From Lysobacteraceae bacterium (GTDB lineage: Bacteria; Pseudomonadota; Gammaproteobacteria; Xanthomonadales; Xanthomonadaceae): a stretch of 64,000 nucleotides of DNA. The position numbers and the translations under genes were made by a program. Location: the NCBI GenBank assembly GCA_016789405.1, contig JAEUPQ010000011.1:62001-126000 (forward strand), written 5' to 3'. Below are positions 34,014 to 58,000 of this stretch, one piece after another (position 1 is the stretch's first letter; the number at the start of each line of letters is the position of its first letter). The notes under the pieces were generated by a model, which saw nothing but the letters and a program-made list of their open reading frames with translations, did not search any database and was not told where the DNA came from.

Positions 34014-35138
34014 TCACGCCGGCTGCAGCTCGTTGAGATCGAAGTAGCCGTTGTAGCCCTTCATGTACACCGCGGCGCGGTGGCCGAACAGCACCACGGC
34101 TTCGCTGCGGGTTTCGAGGCTATCGTAGTCGAACACCGTCGAACGGACGCGGGTGCCGACGGGATGGCGCTGGTTCCAGTCGGCGACCTTGATCGCGGCG
34201 TCGTTGCCGGCGGCGGTGGCCACGCTGCTGGCGACCGGGAACAGGCCCTCGAGCACCGTGTCCGGCGTCTGCTTGCGAATCGTGTCGACCATGCGGGTCA
34301 GCACTTCGCCCGGACCGAATTCGAGGAAGCGCATGTCCTGGCCGCGGCTGCGCGCCAGGGCCAGCAGGTACTGCACGCTCTCGCACCACTTCACGGTGTT
34401 GGCGATCTGGTCGGCCAGCGTGTCGAGGATGCCGTCGTCGACGTACGGGCGTGCGGTGACGTTGGCGATCACCGGGATGCGCGGCGCGGCCATCGGCATC
34501 GTCGCCAGGAAGGCACGGAATTCGCCCATCGCATCGCGCATGAAGCGCGAGTGGAAGGCGCCGCTGGTGTTGAGCGGCAGGAAGCGCACCTTGCCGAGGT
34601 CGCTCTTGAGCTTGTTGAACACGCCACCGGCCTTGCTGATCTGTTCGGCCGAGCCGGACACCACGATCTGCGAGGGTGAGTTGTAGTTGGCGAGGAAGAT
34701 CTCGTCGAGGCCGTTCTCGTCGAGCGTGGCGCGGATGAGATCGGCCGGTGCATTGATCACCGCGGCCATGCCGCCGCCGGAGACCTTGCCCATCAGCGCG
34801 CCGCGTTTCTGCACGAGGCGCAGGCCGGTCTCGAAGTCGAAGCATCCGGCCGCCTGCAGCGCATTGAATTCGCCGAGGCTGTGGCCGGCGAGGAAGTCGG
34901 GTTCGCCTTCCCCCTCTTCGATGGCGCGGAGGTAGGACAGCGCATTGACGGTGTACAACGCCGGCTGGGTGAAACGCGTGTCGTTGAGTTCGCCGCGCGG
35001 ATCGTCGAGGCACAGCTCGCGGATCGAGTAGCCGAGGATGTCGTCGGCCTTCGCGGTCAGCGTCGCGAAGCGCTCGAACAGCTCGCCGCCCATGCCTTTG
35101 TTCTGGGCCCCCTGGCCGGGAAAAATGCAGGTCTTCAT
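34014..35138 (-). CDS. Discrete trans-acyltransferase (malonyl-CoA:ACP)
   Basis: ATG 35138 (AAGGAG at 8 nt) gives 374 residues starting MKTCIFPGQGAQNKGMGGEL. FLAGHSLGEFNALQAAG holds the nucleophile Ser, and TSGAFHSRFM is the GAFH motif of malonyl-specific ATs. About 75 residues after the core (DYDSLETRSEAVVLFGHRA) form a C-terminal extension seen in some trans-AT acyltransferases. Since neither PKS protein here has an AT domain, this enzyme should load malonyl units on all their ACPs. It is the last gene of the cluster, 64 nt after the decarboxylating KS gene. Confidence 0.92.
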   Translation of the reverse strand: MKTCIFPGQGAQNKGMGGELFERFATLTAKADDILGYSIRELCLDDPRGELNDTRFTQPALYTVNALSYLRAIEEGEGEPDFLAGHSLGEFNALQAAGCFDFETGLRLVQKRGALMGKVSGGGMAAVINAPADLIRATLDENGLDEIFLANYNSPSQIVVSGSAEQISKAGGVFNKLKSDLGKVRFLPLNTSGAFHSRFMRDAMGEFRAFLATMPMAAPRIPVIANVTARPYVDDGILDTLADQIANTVKWCESVQYLLALARSRGQDMRFLEFGPGEVLTRMVDTIRKQTPDTVLEGLFPVASSVATAAGNDAAIKVADWNQRHPVGTRVRSTVFDYDSLETRSEAVVLFGHRAAVYMKGYNGYFDLNELQPA

Positions 35139-35202
35139 GATGGTGTCTCCTTGGGGATGTGCTTGCGTCCGTGCGATCGAGCAGCCGTGCCGACAGGCGG
35201 GC

Positions 35203-36468
35203 TCAGCAGGCGAGCGCGCAGATCGCGGTGTTGATGCCACCGAAACCCATGCTCATGTTGAGCGCGGCGCGGATGGCGTGAGGTTCCGAGGTGTCGCCGA
35301 CCCAGCGCAGTCCTGGATCGATCGGTTCGACGAGATTGCGCGCGGGATGCAGCCGCCCTGCCCGCATCTGCAGCAGCACGATGGCCAGCTCGACCGCGCC
35401 GGCGGCGCTCAGGCCATGTCCGATGAGCGATTTGGTGGTGTTGAGGCGGACATGCGCGAGGCCGCTGTCGCGCAGCGCCTGCACCTCGGTGATGTCGCCG
35501 ATGTGCGAACCGGTCCCGTGCGGGTTCACGTAATCGATGCCTTCCGGCTGTACGCCGGCCATCGACAGCGCGCTTGCAATCGCGGTGCACTCCCCTTCCA
35601 ACGAGGGATTAGGATTGCGGTTGCCGTCCATCGCGATGCCCCAACCCGCCAGCTCGGCCCAGGGCCTGCGATTGCGCGCACGCAGGCGGTCCGATCGTTC
35701 GACGACGAGCGCCGCGCAGGATTCGCCGAAGATGAAGCCATCACGCGCGGCATCGAAGGGACGGCAGGCGGCCGCTGGATCGTCGGCATATCGATCCGAA
35801 CCCATCGCGCCGAGCGAACGCAGGCCCTGGCACTCCCAGTACGAGAGATCCATCAGCCCACCGATCGCGATGCATGCGTCGACGCGACCGGACCGTACGG
35901 CCTCCAGTGCGTGGATCACCGCGGCCTGGCCACTGGCCGAGGCGCCGCCGAGCGTATGCGCGAAGCCGCGGATCGGAAACGCTTCGGTGCACAGGCCGCA
36001 GAGGTCGGTATCCATGAACCCCAGGCCGTAGCTGGGCTTGAGGAAGCGTTCGCGGTCGCGATACGCGTCCTGCATCGCGACGAGTTCGCGCTGCTGCAGG
36101 TTGGAGCCGCCGACGACCAGCCCGATGCGCGCGGGGTCGACGCCATCCAGCGCCGCGTCCGTCCACGCTTCATGCAGCACCGCCAGCGCGGCCTGGCCCG
36201 ACAGCGATGCGGTGCGCAGCATCGACGAGGACAGCCCGTCCGGCATGCGCAGGCCCGGGATCTCCGCACCGATGAAACCGACCGGCGCATTCGCCTGATC
36301 GTCCGGGGAAGCGCCGCGCGCCGGCAGTTGCCTGCCGGGTCGACGCATGTGGCCGAACGCGTGCCGACCGGCCATCAGCGCCTCGGTCACCGCATCGGCA
36401 CCCTGGCCGATCGCGGTGACGAGGCCGAGTCCGCTGGCGACGAGGGCGTCGTCGTCAGGCCTTCGCAT
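35203..36468 (-). CDS. pksF: Decarboxylating ketosynthase (KS-S, PksF-like) of the beta-branching cassette
   Basis: A 421-residue free-standing ketosynthase. At the active site it reads TLGGASASGQAA with Ser in place of Cys, the mark of KS proteins that only decarboxylate malonyl-ACP. The His motifs remain (VNPHGTGSHIGD and KSLIGHGLSAAG). In HMG-synthase cassettes this enzyme makes acetyl-ACP on the donor ACP, which the HMG synthase then adds to the beta-keto chain. Its ATG lies 14 nt inside the end of the donor ACP gene, so the two are tightly coupled. Confidence 0.92.
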   Translation of the reverse strand: MRRPDDDALVASGLGLVTAIGQGADAVTEALMAGRHAFGHMRRPGRQLPARGASPDDQANAPVGFIGAEIPGLRMPDGLSSSMLRTASLSGQAALAVLHEAWTDAALDGVDPARIGLVVGGSNLQQRELVAMQDAYRDRERFLKPSYGLGFMDTDLCGLCTEAFPIRGFAHTLGGASASGQAAVIHALEAVRSGRVDACIAIGGLMDLSYWECQGLRSLGAMGSDRYADDPAAACRPFDAARDGFIFGESCAALVVERSDRLRARNRRPWAELAGWGIAMDGNRNPNPSLEGECTAIASALSMAGVQPEGIDYVNPHGTGSHIGDITEVQALRDSGLAHVRLNTTKSLIGHGLSAAGAVELAIVLLQMRAGRLHPARNLVEPIDPGLRWVGDTSEPHAIRAALNMSMGFGGINTAICALAC

Positions 36469-36694
36469 GGATGATGCCGGCCAGTTCGCCGATGTTCTCC
36501 GCCTTGGCCATCTCGATCAGCGGAATCGAGAGTTCGAGGGTTTCGAGGGTCATCATGAGGATGTCCGCGCGGTCTACCGAATTCGCGCCGAGCGCACGCA
36601 GGGAGTCGGTCGGCTGGAAGGCGTGGCCTTCGAGATCCGGGAGGATTTCCTTGGTGTGGCGGACGATGATCTCGAAGATGTGTTCTTTGCTCAC
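36455..36694 (-). CDS. acpK: Donor acyl carrier protein (AcpK-like)
   Basis: GTG 36694 with AGGAG 9 nt upstream gives 79 residues (MSKEHIFEIIVRHTKEILPD). LGANSVDRADILMMTLE has the phosphopantetheine Ser at about residue 39 in the GxNS form typical of AcpK donor ACPs rather than GxDS of module ACPs. An ATG at 36736 is in frame but has a poorer site. It carries malonyl then acetyl for the HMG synthase. It lies between the ECH2 gene and the decarboxylating KS gene. Confidence 0.9.
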   Translation of the reverse strand: MSKEHIFEIIVRHTKEILPDLEGHAFQPTDSLRALGANSVDRADILMMTLETLELSIPLIEMAKAENIGELAGIIHAKA

Positions 36695-36746
36695 TGCGTG
36701 TTGCTCCTGTGGTGGAAATTCGGCGTTGTCGGCCATGACCCTGCGG

Positions 36747-37538
36747 TCATTGCCCGAACAGCGCCTCGATGCGATCGCGCACTTCGGGTCGATGGAAGGT
36801 CCGTGCGTGCATCTCGACTTCGCGTTCGATCGCCTGCGGCAGCGCGTCGCGCAGCCCGGCGACCAGATGGTCCTTGAGGGTGACGAGGGAAAACCGCGGC
36901 TTGTCCGCGAAATCACGGGCCAGGGCCATGGCGTGCGGCAACACCTGGTCGCGCGGCAACACCGGGAAGGGAACGCCGCGGCGCGCCAGGTCTTCACCGC
37001 GATAGACACGTGCCGACAGCATCATCTCGTGGGCCAGCACCGGACCGAGCTTGTGCGGGAGGATCAGGGTCGAGCCCATGCCAGGGGTGAAGCCGTACTT
37101 CATGAAGTTCGCGGTGTAGATGCTTTCGCGCGACAGCACGGCCGCGTCGGCGAACATGCCGAGCACGAAACCGCCGCCGATGCCGTGGCCCTGCATGGCC
37201 GAGACCACCGGGATCGGACAGTTCAGCGCGAGGCTGTAGAGATCCTTGTCGGTGAACTTGAAGCGGCCTTCGAACAGGTCGCGCAGGCCTTCCTGCGTGC
37301 CACCGCTGGAGAAGTAGCTGTCGTACCCCGTGAGCACCACCGCGCGCCACTGTTCATTGGCGGCGATCGTGGCGAACATTGCCGTGAGATCGCGGATCAG
37401 CGCGTCCGTGAAGGTGTTGCGACCTTCGCGCTCGTGCATCTCGACGAGCGCGATCCCCGGCTCGGCTTCGCGCAGGGTCACGGTGGCCTGCGGTGCGAGG
37501 CTGCCGGGTGCGGCGATGCTTGCGGCCTCGGTGCTCAT
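36747..37538 (-). CDS. pksI: ECH2 decarboxylase (PksI-like) of the beta-branching cassette
   Basis: ATG 37538 gives 263 residues of the crotonase fold. VVLTGYDSYFSSGGTQEGL and MQGHGIGGGFVLGMFADAA are the oxyanion-hole loops. IYTANFMKYGFTPGMGSTLI closely matches the pattern of PksI-type ECH2. ECH2 decarboxylates the 3-methylglutaconyl-ACP made by ECH1 and so sets the beta-methyl branch and its double-bond position. The start overlaps the ECH1 stop by 4 nt. Confidence 0.92.
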   Translation of the reverse strand: MSTEAASIAAPGSLAPQATVTLREAEPGIALVEMHEREGRNTFTDALIRDLTAMFATIAANEQWRAVVLTGYDSYFSSGGTQEGLRDLFEGRFKFTDKDLYSLALNCPIPVVSAMQGHGIGGGFVLGMFADAAVLSRESIYTANFMKYGFTPGMGSTLILPHKLGPVLAHEMMLSARVYRGEDLARRGVPFPVLPRDQVLPHAMALARDFADKPRFSLVTLKDHLVAGLRDALPQAIEREVEMHARTFHRPEVRDRIEALFGQ

Positions 37539-38323
37539 TCCGGCTCCCACGGGAACTTCCCGGTACGCACGTAGCGCGCGATGCGACGCAGGTTGTCCGG
37601 ATCGGAGAACACCTCGCGATTCGCGGCCAGCGCCTTGGGACGTGCGCTGCGCAGGCTGTCGTCCAGCTCGTTCGCATAGCGCTTGTAGCGGACGATGCCG
37701 TCGCGGCCGATGCGACGGAGGCGCAGCAACTGCTTGCGCAGCAGGTTGCTGCCGTTCTCCTCGACGGCGTCGACGAGCCCCCATTCCAGGGCCTGCGCGG
37801 CCGAGATCGGCTGGGTCATCAGGGTCATGAAGTTGGCCTTCGCGAAACCCATGCGCCGCACGATGAACGGCATCACGCAGGCCGGCATCAGCCCGAACAG
37901 CAGTTCGGACAGGCTGAACGCGGCCTTCTCTTCCGCCAGCACGATGTCGCAGGCCGCAACGAAGCCGACGCCGCCGGCATTCGCGCGCCCGCGGACATGC
38001 GCCACGCTGATGAACGGACCCGTCGCGAGACGGTGCCACAGGTCGTACAGCGGACCGGGGTCCTGCTCGACCTCGGCATCGCCACGTTCGAAACGATCAC
38101 GCAGCTCGCCGAAATCCGCACCGGCGCAGAAGACCTCGGGCGTACCTTCCAGCACGACGACGCCGGCCTGCGCACCGAACCTGTCGAGCGCGGTCGTCAG
38201 CTCGGCGATCAGCCGCGCATCGATGGTGTTGCCGGCGTCGGGACGGATCATCCGCAGGAAGCAGACCCCGTCCTCCAGCCGTGCGTCGATCGCCTGGAAC
38301 GGCGCGTCGATGACTGCCGCCAT
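37535..38323 (-). CDS. pksH: ECH1 dehydratase (PksH-like) of the beta-branching cassette
   Basis: A 262-residue crotonase-fold protein from ATG 38323, 2 nt after the HMG synthase stop. VVLEGTPEVFCAGADFGELR and HVRGRANAGGVGFVAACDIV form the CoA/ACP oxyanion hole, and AFSLSELLFGLMPACVMPF is characteristic of PksH-type ECH1. It dehydrates the HMG-ACP intermediate to 3-methylglutaconyl-ACP. Gene order HMGS-ECH1-ECH2-ACP-KS on one strand with 2-15 nt spacing marks a single functional cassette. Confidence 0.92.
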   Translation of the reverse strand: MAAVIDAPFQAIDARLEDGVCFLRMIRPDAGNTIDARLIAELTTALDRFGAQAGVVVLEGTPEVFCAGADFGELRDRFERGDAEVEQDPGPLYDLWHRLATGPFISVAHVRGRANAGGVGFVAACDIVLAEEKAAFSLSELLFGLMPACVMPFIVRRMGFAKANFMTLMTQPISAAQALEWGLVDAVEENGSNLLRKQLLRLRRIGRDGIVRYKRYANELDDSLRSARPKALAANREVFSDPDNLRRIARYVRTGKFPWEPE

Positions 38324-38325
38324 GT

Positions 38326-39579
38326 TCACGACACCCACTCGTACTCGCGATGGAATTCCTTGATCTCCTTCAGGAACAAGGTCGGCTGGCCGAGTGCGCG
38401 CCGTGCCTCGGGCACGAAGTCGACGTCGGGCACCATGTTGCGCGTGCCGAACTTCAGGGAGCGACTCTTCTCGAGCAGCGTGTCGTACTGCGCCATGCTC
38501 ATCTCGTAGCGCGCATCCAGGCGCTTGCCGATGCCCATCTCGCGCAGCCGCTGGCGACCTTCCGGGCGGGCGACGCCGCTGAAGAACTCCGAACAGCAGC
38601 CCGAGCCATAGGAGAACACGCCGATGCGCTGCGGCGCTTCGTAGTCGGCGTTCTCGATCGTGCTCGCCAGCGAGAGGGCCGCGGTCGCGCCCATGATGTT
38701 GCCCACGCGCTGGCAATGGACCAGGCCCGGCGTGACGCGACGCTGGAAGTCATCCTCGATCTCGGCGGGCTTTGCCTTCGCCAGCTTGCGCATCATGTTG
38801 CGATGCGCACCCTTCACCATGCCGCCGAACGGCGTGTGGTAGGCGATGTAGCCGAAGGTCTCGGCGAAGTGCGCGCCTTCGACGCGCTTCTGGTATTCCA
38901 TGTAGGCGTTTTCGCAGCAGTTGAGATACGACAGCAGCGACAGGTCGGTATCGCCCGCGTCGCCATCCGTCGAGGGGCGGCAGGTATCCATCACCTCGTA
39001 GCCGTAGTAACCGTTAGCGCCGACATCGATCTGGAACACGTGCGGACGGTCGCTGACCAGCATGGCCACGGCGCCGGAACCGCCGCTGGGTTCGGCGAAC
39101 GACCAGTCCGCGGACAGCGCTTCGCCGCCCTCCTCCACCATGAAGCGCGACACGTCGGTGGCGATCACCAGCACCTTGGCGCCGGGCGAGACGTTCGAGA
39201 GCACGAAGTTCACGGCCATCTGCAGGCCGGCGACGCCGGAATAGCAGGCGTTCTTCAGCTCGAACAGGCGGCAGTTGCGGTTCAGCCCGAGCAGGTCGTG
39301 GCAGTAGGTGCTCATCGATTTGCCGAAGTCGAACGCCGACTCGGTGCAGGTGATGACCATCTCGATGCGGTCCTTTTCCTGGGGCGACAGCGCATCGACC
39401 AGCGGCTTCGCCGCGTTCACCGCGAAGGTGATCGGGTCTTCGCTGGGCAGCGCGACCGATTTCTCCTTCATCAAGAGGTTCTCGAACCGGCTCATGTCCA
39501 GGCCGCGATGCCGCGCGAGCTTCGACACATCGATACACGCCGTTCCGGCGAACACGTTCATCGCTTCGATGCCAACCAT
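38326..39579 (-). CDS. pksG: HMG-CoA-synthase-like enzyme (PksG-like)
   Basis: ATG 39579 has AAGGAAG 5 nt upstream; 417 residues. The catalytic set is visible: Glu in ITCTESAFDFGKS, Cys in ELKNACYSGVAGLQ, His in YIAYHTPFGGMVKGAHRNM. The enzyme adds acetyl from the donor ACP to a beta-keto thioester on a module ACP, starting beta-branching. The likely acceptors are the Trp-marked tandem ACPs at the right edge of the window. A 148-nt gap separates it from the BaeB-like gene. Confidence 0.95.
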   Translation of the reverse strand: MVGIEAMNVFAGTACIDVSKLARHRGLDMSRFENLLMKEKSVALPSEDPITFAVNAAKPLVDALSPQEKDRIEMVITCTESAFDFGKSMSTYCHDLLGLNRNCRLFELKNACYSGVAGLQMAVNFVLSNVSPGAKVLVIATDVSRFMVEEGGEALSADWSFAEPSGGSGAVAMLVSDRPHVFQIDVGANGYYGYEVMDTCRPSTDGDAGDTDLSLLSYLNCCENAYMEYQKRVEGAHFAETFGYIAYHTPFGGMVKGAHRNMMRKLAKAKPAEIEDDFQRRVTPGLVHCQRVGNIMGATAALSLASTIENADYEAPQRIGVFSYGSGCCSEFFSGVARPEGRQRLREMGIGKRLDARYEMSMAQYDTLLEKSRSLKFGTRNMVPDVDFVPEARRALGQPTLFLKEIKEFHREYEWVS

Positions 39580-39727
39580 ACTCACTTCCTTTGACTGATG
39601 GATCCCGGCATCTGGCCGGGGTATAGGGTGTCCGGGACGGGCGCTCGCATCGAGGCCCGGAGGGTGTGCCGGGGACGTGCCGGTACAGGCACGCGTGCGC
39701 ACGGCGAAATCCTGTGAAAGCGTCGGA
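39580..39727. other. Gap inside the PKS operon
   Basis: This 148-nt GC-rich gap is the longest within the cluster. On the minus strand CCCTATACCCC could be a -10-like element before the HMG synthase gene but no good -35 accompanies it. It may hold an internal promoter for the cassette; nothing firmer can be said. Confidence 0.3.
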
Positions 39728-40510
39728 TCATTTGAAATCCAGCACCTTCCGACCGATCTGCCCCTTGCGGAGCCGGTACGCGGCGAAGGACTCGCGATCC
39801 GAGAATTGCAGATAAATGTTGCAACGCATGAGCTCAGCGAAACGCTGTCCGGGCGGACGCACATAGGTATGCCCGGGGAACACATGGGTGTGCGGCGCAA
39901 GCCGCTGCTTCAGGTCCTGCAGGCTGTCGTACATGCGATAGGCCGCATCCAGTTCGAAGCAGATGCCGCAGCCTTCGGCGAACAGGACGTCGCCGGTGAA
40001 GAGGTTGTCGCCGATGCGGTAGCACACGCAGCCCGGGGTATGCCCCGGCGTGAGGATCGGTTCGATGGTCATCGCGCCGACCTGCCACGGTCCGCCATCC
40101 AGCGGCAGCAGGCGCGTGGCCTCGAAGCCGGACCACGCGATTTCTTCCCGCGACATGCGGATCGGGCAGTTGTAGTGCTCCGATAGCGGGATCGCCAGGT
40201 CGATGTGGTCGTCGTGCGTGTGCGTGACGAGGATCTCGGACAGCGTCGCGCGCGTCGCGGCCAATGCCTCGGCGAAGACGTCGGGCTGCCACGCCGGGTC
40301 GATCGCGACCGCCTGGTGCGTGACCGGGTCGACGACGAGGTAATTGTTGTTCTTCATCGCGCCACGGGCGGTCTCCAGCAGGAAGACCTGCGGTGCCTCC
40401 GCATCCCGGAAGCCCGGGATGCCGTCTGCGATCGATGGCGACTGCAATTCCAATTGCGACTCCGATTGCGATTCCATTCCATGCCACGTCCGGGCATCCG
40501 TCATATCCAT
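39728..40510 (-). CDS. baeB: BaeB-like metallo-beta-lactamase-fold hydrolase
   Basis: ATG 40510 with GAGG 8 nt upstream gives 260 residues. VTHTHDDHIDL is the metal-binding HxHxDH motif; TPGHTPGC, FTGDVLF and FPGHTYV supply further ligands of the glyoxalase II branch. In bacillaene-type trans-AT clusters BaeB hydrolyses acyl groups from stalled ACPs. It is therefore likely an editing hydrolase. Because this cluster shows no thioesterase, a role in product release is also possible, though unproven. Residues 1-40 include a Ser/Gln-rich stretch of low complexity. It overlaps the methyltransferase-like gene by 10 nt. Confidence 0.88.
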   Translation of the reverse strand: MDMTDARTWHGMESQSESQLELQSPSIADGIPGFRDAEAPQVFLLETARGAMKNNNYLVVDPVTHQAVAIDPAWQPDVFAEALAATRATLSEILVTHTHDDHIDLAIPLSEHYNCPIRMSREEIAWSGFEATRLLPLDGGPWQVGAMTIEPILTPGHTPGCVCYRIGDNLFTGDVLFAEGCGICFELDAAYRMYDSLQDLKQRLAPHTHVFPGHTYVRPPGQRFAELMRCNIYLQFSDRESFAAYRLRKGQIGRKVLDFK

Positions 40511-40994
40511 CGTCTGACCCTCGCCTTGTAGCGCAGGTAGACATCGCCGAACTTCGCTGCGAGGTAGGCTTCTTCCCGAAGCACTACGAGTTGCTGGATC
40601 GCGACGACGGCTGGAATGATAAACACAAGGATCCATGCGTTGTCGAGGAAACACGCGATCGCCGCCTGCAGCAGGATGAATCCGATGTAGGCGGGATTGC
40701 GCGAGTAACGGAACGGACCTGTCTCGATGATCGCGACCGTCTCGTACGAAGGGTCGAGTGGCGTGGCGTGGCGCTGGAATGCACGGAAGGTCGCCGTGCC
40801 GAGAACGGCCATCGCGAGGAGCGCGGCCGCACCGGCCGTGAGCGTGAACGGCCTCGGACCGATCGACCAGGGCAGCCAGTGATCGAGTCCGACGCCGGCC
40901 AGCACGGCGACCAAGCACGGCAAGGGGGGCGGCATGCGCGACTTCATGCGCTCCAGATCCTGCGGGGATTCGCCGGAGGAAACGTCGATCCGGC

Positions 40995-40998
<4 letters not shown>
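40501..40998 (-). CDS. Isoprenylcysteine carboxyl methyltransferase-like membrane protein
   Basis: ATG 40998 overlaps the PKS stop (ATGA); 165 residues. Several apolar segments (LPCLVAVLAGVGLDHWLPW, LTAGAAALLAMAVLGTA, AWILVFIIPAVVAIQQLVVL) are membrane spans. The cytosolic motif TGPFRYSRNPAYIGFILL and the C-terminal REEAYLAAKFGDVYLRYKAR are the signature of the ICMT/PEMT family, which uses S-adenosylmethionine to methylate carboxyl or amine groups of membrane-bound lipids. Tight coupling to the last PKS gene suggests it modifies the polyketide, for example as a methyl ester; that is inference. Confidence 0.8.
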
Positions 40999-54923
<13,925 letters not shown>

Positions 54924-55005
54924 GGTGTCCCTTCTGCTTCCTTCTGAGCCTGCTCCCGGGGCTTGCGCCCCGTGAAGCCTGCGTTCCTTGCTTGTCCTTG
55001 CCGCA
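54924..55005. other. Junction between the two PKS genes
   Basis: The 82-nt gap holds a short GC-rich hairpin (CGGGGC-TTGC-GCCCCG near 54958-54973) and the ribosome site of the downstream PKS gene. I see no promoter; the genes are likely co-transcribed. Confidence 0.4.
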
Positions 55006-58000
55006 TCAGACCAGGCGCTTCAACAGTTGCGCACCCTGATCCGGATCGATCGCGGAAGCCTCGATGCGCTCGAGGATGTCCTCGATCAGACCGAAATCCC
55101 GCGAGCGCGCGGCAACGTGGGGGGCGCCCTGCATGGACACCGCTTCAACGACCTGTCGCGACGCAGCCCCTGCCTTCGCTGGCTGCGTGTCGGTGAGCGT
55201 GTCGAGCCAGTATTCGTCGCGAGCGAACGGATAGCCTGGCAATTCCACGCGCCGTGGCAGGTCGGCCACGTACAGCCGCGACCAGTCGATCTCGGCGCCC
55301 TCGACCCATGAGCGCGCCAGATCCGGCAAACGTCGTGCGCGCAGGGCATCGGCCAGTGCCTCGGCGGCGGCTTCTGCCGTCGCCGCATCGCGTCGCCGCT
55401 GTACCTGGCCCCGGTAGTGCATGCCGGACAGAGGCAGATCGCCTGCGATCGCATCGAGCTGGGCGACGAGCGCCGGCAGGTCATCGACCAGCAGCGCGAG
55501 ACGCTCCTCCATCGACTCCCGGCCGACCTGCAGCGTGTAGGCCACGTCGGCCAGCGCCAGGCCATCGCCCGAAGCGCGCAGCAGATCGCGCAGGTCCGCG
55601 GCCTTCTGCCGCAGCTGCTCCTCGCTTCGCGCCGACAGCGGCACCAGCACGCCGCCCGCAGGCGTCGCCAACCGGCGACGCGCCGAGGACGCGGGCATGT
55701 ATTCCTGGACCAGGACGTGCGCATTCGCGCCGCCCGCGCCGAACGAGGAGATTCCGGCGATGCGCGGCAGGGTGCGCCCGTCGACCGTGGGACGATCCCA
55801 GGGCACCAGTCGCCGGTTGACCTCGAAGGCCGTGCGTTCGAAGCGGATGTGCGGATTGATGCGCTCGCAGTGCAGGCTCGGCACGATCTGCCCATGGCGA
55901 AGCTGCAGCAGCGCCTTCGTCAGGCCGGCGATGCCTGCGGCGGCCTCGAGGTGGCCGATGTTCGACTTCGCCGAGCCAATCCTGCAGAAGCCGGTTTCGT
56001 CCGTGTCGCGCGAGAACGCCTGCTGCAGCCCGGCGATCTCGATCGGATCGCCCAGTTCCGTGCCGGTGCCGTGCGCCTCGATGTAGCCGATCGCGCGGGC
56101 GCTGATGCCGGCCTTGTCGATCGCGCGACGGACCAGCTCCGCCTGCGCGGTCGGATTCGGCACGGTGAAGCCGTTGGTCTTGCCACCGTGGTTCACGTGG
56201 CTGGCCAGGATGACGCCATGGATGATGTCGCCATCGGCCTCGGCGCGCGCCAGCGGCTTGAGCACCACCACGCCCACGCCCTCGCCCGGGACGAAGCCGT
56301 TCGCACCTTCGCCGAAGCTCTTGCAGACGCCGTCGCGCGACAGCATGTGCTGGGACGACATGTCCACGTAGCTGGTCGGATGCAGGTAGAGGTTGGCCCC
56401 GCCGGCGATCGCGACGTCGCAGTCGCCGTTGTGGATGTGTTCGCAGGCCTCGTGGATGGCCGAGAGCGAGGAAGAACACATCGTGTCCACGGGGAGGCTC
56501 GGCCCCTGGATGTCGAGCAGGTAGGACAGGCGGTTCGCCACCGATGCGAAGGACGTGCGCGGCCAGAACTTCTCGTCCACGCCGACCGTTCCCCGGTACA
56601 GGCTGTAGCCGGCCCGCGTGATGCCGGCGAACACGCCGACCCTGCGCTGGAAATCCTCCCGGAGCGTGCGACGGGTGTATCCGGCATTCTCGAGCGCATG
56701 CCAGGCCGTCTGGATGAACAGGCGTTCCTGCGGATCCATGTTCATCGCTTCGCGCGGCGGAATGCCGAAGAACAGCGCGTCGAATTCGGCAAAGCGCTGC
56801 AGGAAGCCACCGCGCTTGCTGTAGCTCATGCCGAGTTCGACCGCGCGATGCTCGTCTTCTTCGTAGAAGCCCTCCATCGACCAGCGCCGCGACGGGATGT
56901 CGCCGATGCCGTCGTAGCCACGCTTGAGGCAAGCCCAGAACGCGTCCAGATCGTCCGCGCCCGGGTACATGCCACTGATGCCGACGATGGCGATGGGGCC
57001 GTGTCCGGCATGGGGCTGCCCGACATGCGGCTGCCCGGTATGCGCCTGCACGGCACGTCCGCGCGAACGCAGCGCCACTCGACCGTTGCGCAGAACCGCA
57101 GCCGGCCGTGCGGCTTCGGCGACCTGCGGTTGGCCGACACCGGGAAGAGCATCCGACGATGCGGGTGCGAGGATCTGCTCCACGCGGTCGCGGTGGACAT
57201 CGAGCAGGTGATCGGCCAGGGCGTCGACCGTGCGATGTTCGAACAGCAGCGTGCTGTCGATATCGCCGAACTGCGACTGCAGTTCCTGGTTCACCAGGCC
57301 GACGATGATCGAGTCGATCCCGTAACTCTCGAGCGGCTCGGCGGCATCGATCTCGTCCGGCTGCAGTTTCAGCGCGCGTCCCAGCATCCGCTTGCAGAAC
57401 AGCACGGTACGATCGCGCAGGCTCGCGGCCCCTGATGCGACCGCTGACGGACTGGCCTTCGTTGCGGGCGGCTGCACCGACGCCGTGCGTTCCGCAGCGA
57501 CGAAGAATTTGGATTTCACCGGAGCGACCGTGGCCGATGGCGCGAGCAGCGCAGCGAGGCGCTCTTCCTGCGTTGCCAGCAGATGGTCGGCGAGCGCGTC
57601 GATCGTCTGGTGTTCGTACAGCAGCGTGCTGCCGACATCGCCGAAATGCGTGTGCAGCTCCTGGTTCACCAGCCCGACGATGATCGAGTCGATGCCGTAG
57701 CGCTCCAGCGGTTCGCCGGCATCGATCTCGTGTTCTGCCAGCTTCAGGGCCTTGCCCACCATCCGCTTGCAGAAGCGCACGGCCTCGTCGCGCAGCGTCG
57801 CCGTGCCGCGCCCGGCGACAGGCACGGCCTGTTCGACCGGGATGCCGTGAAGCACCGGTGCGACCGCCTGCATGGCCCGGGCCGGCGCGGGTGTCGGCAA
57901 CTTCGATGCCCCAGGCACGCGAACAGGCGCGTGAACAGGCTTGCGCTGGCGAACCACGCCGTCCGCGAATGCGGCGACGATCTGCTGCCCCGCGAAATGC

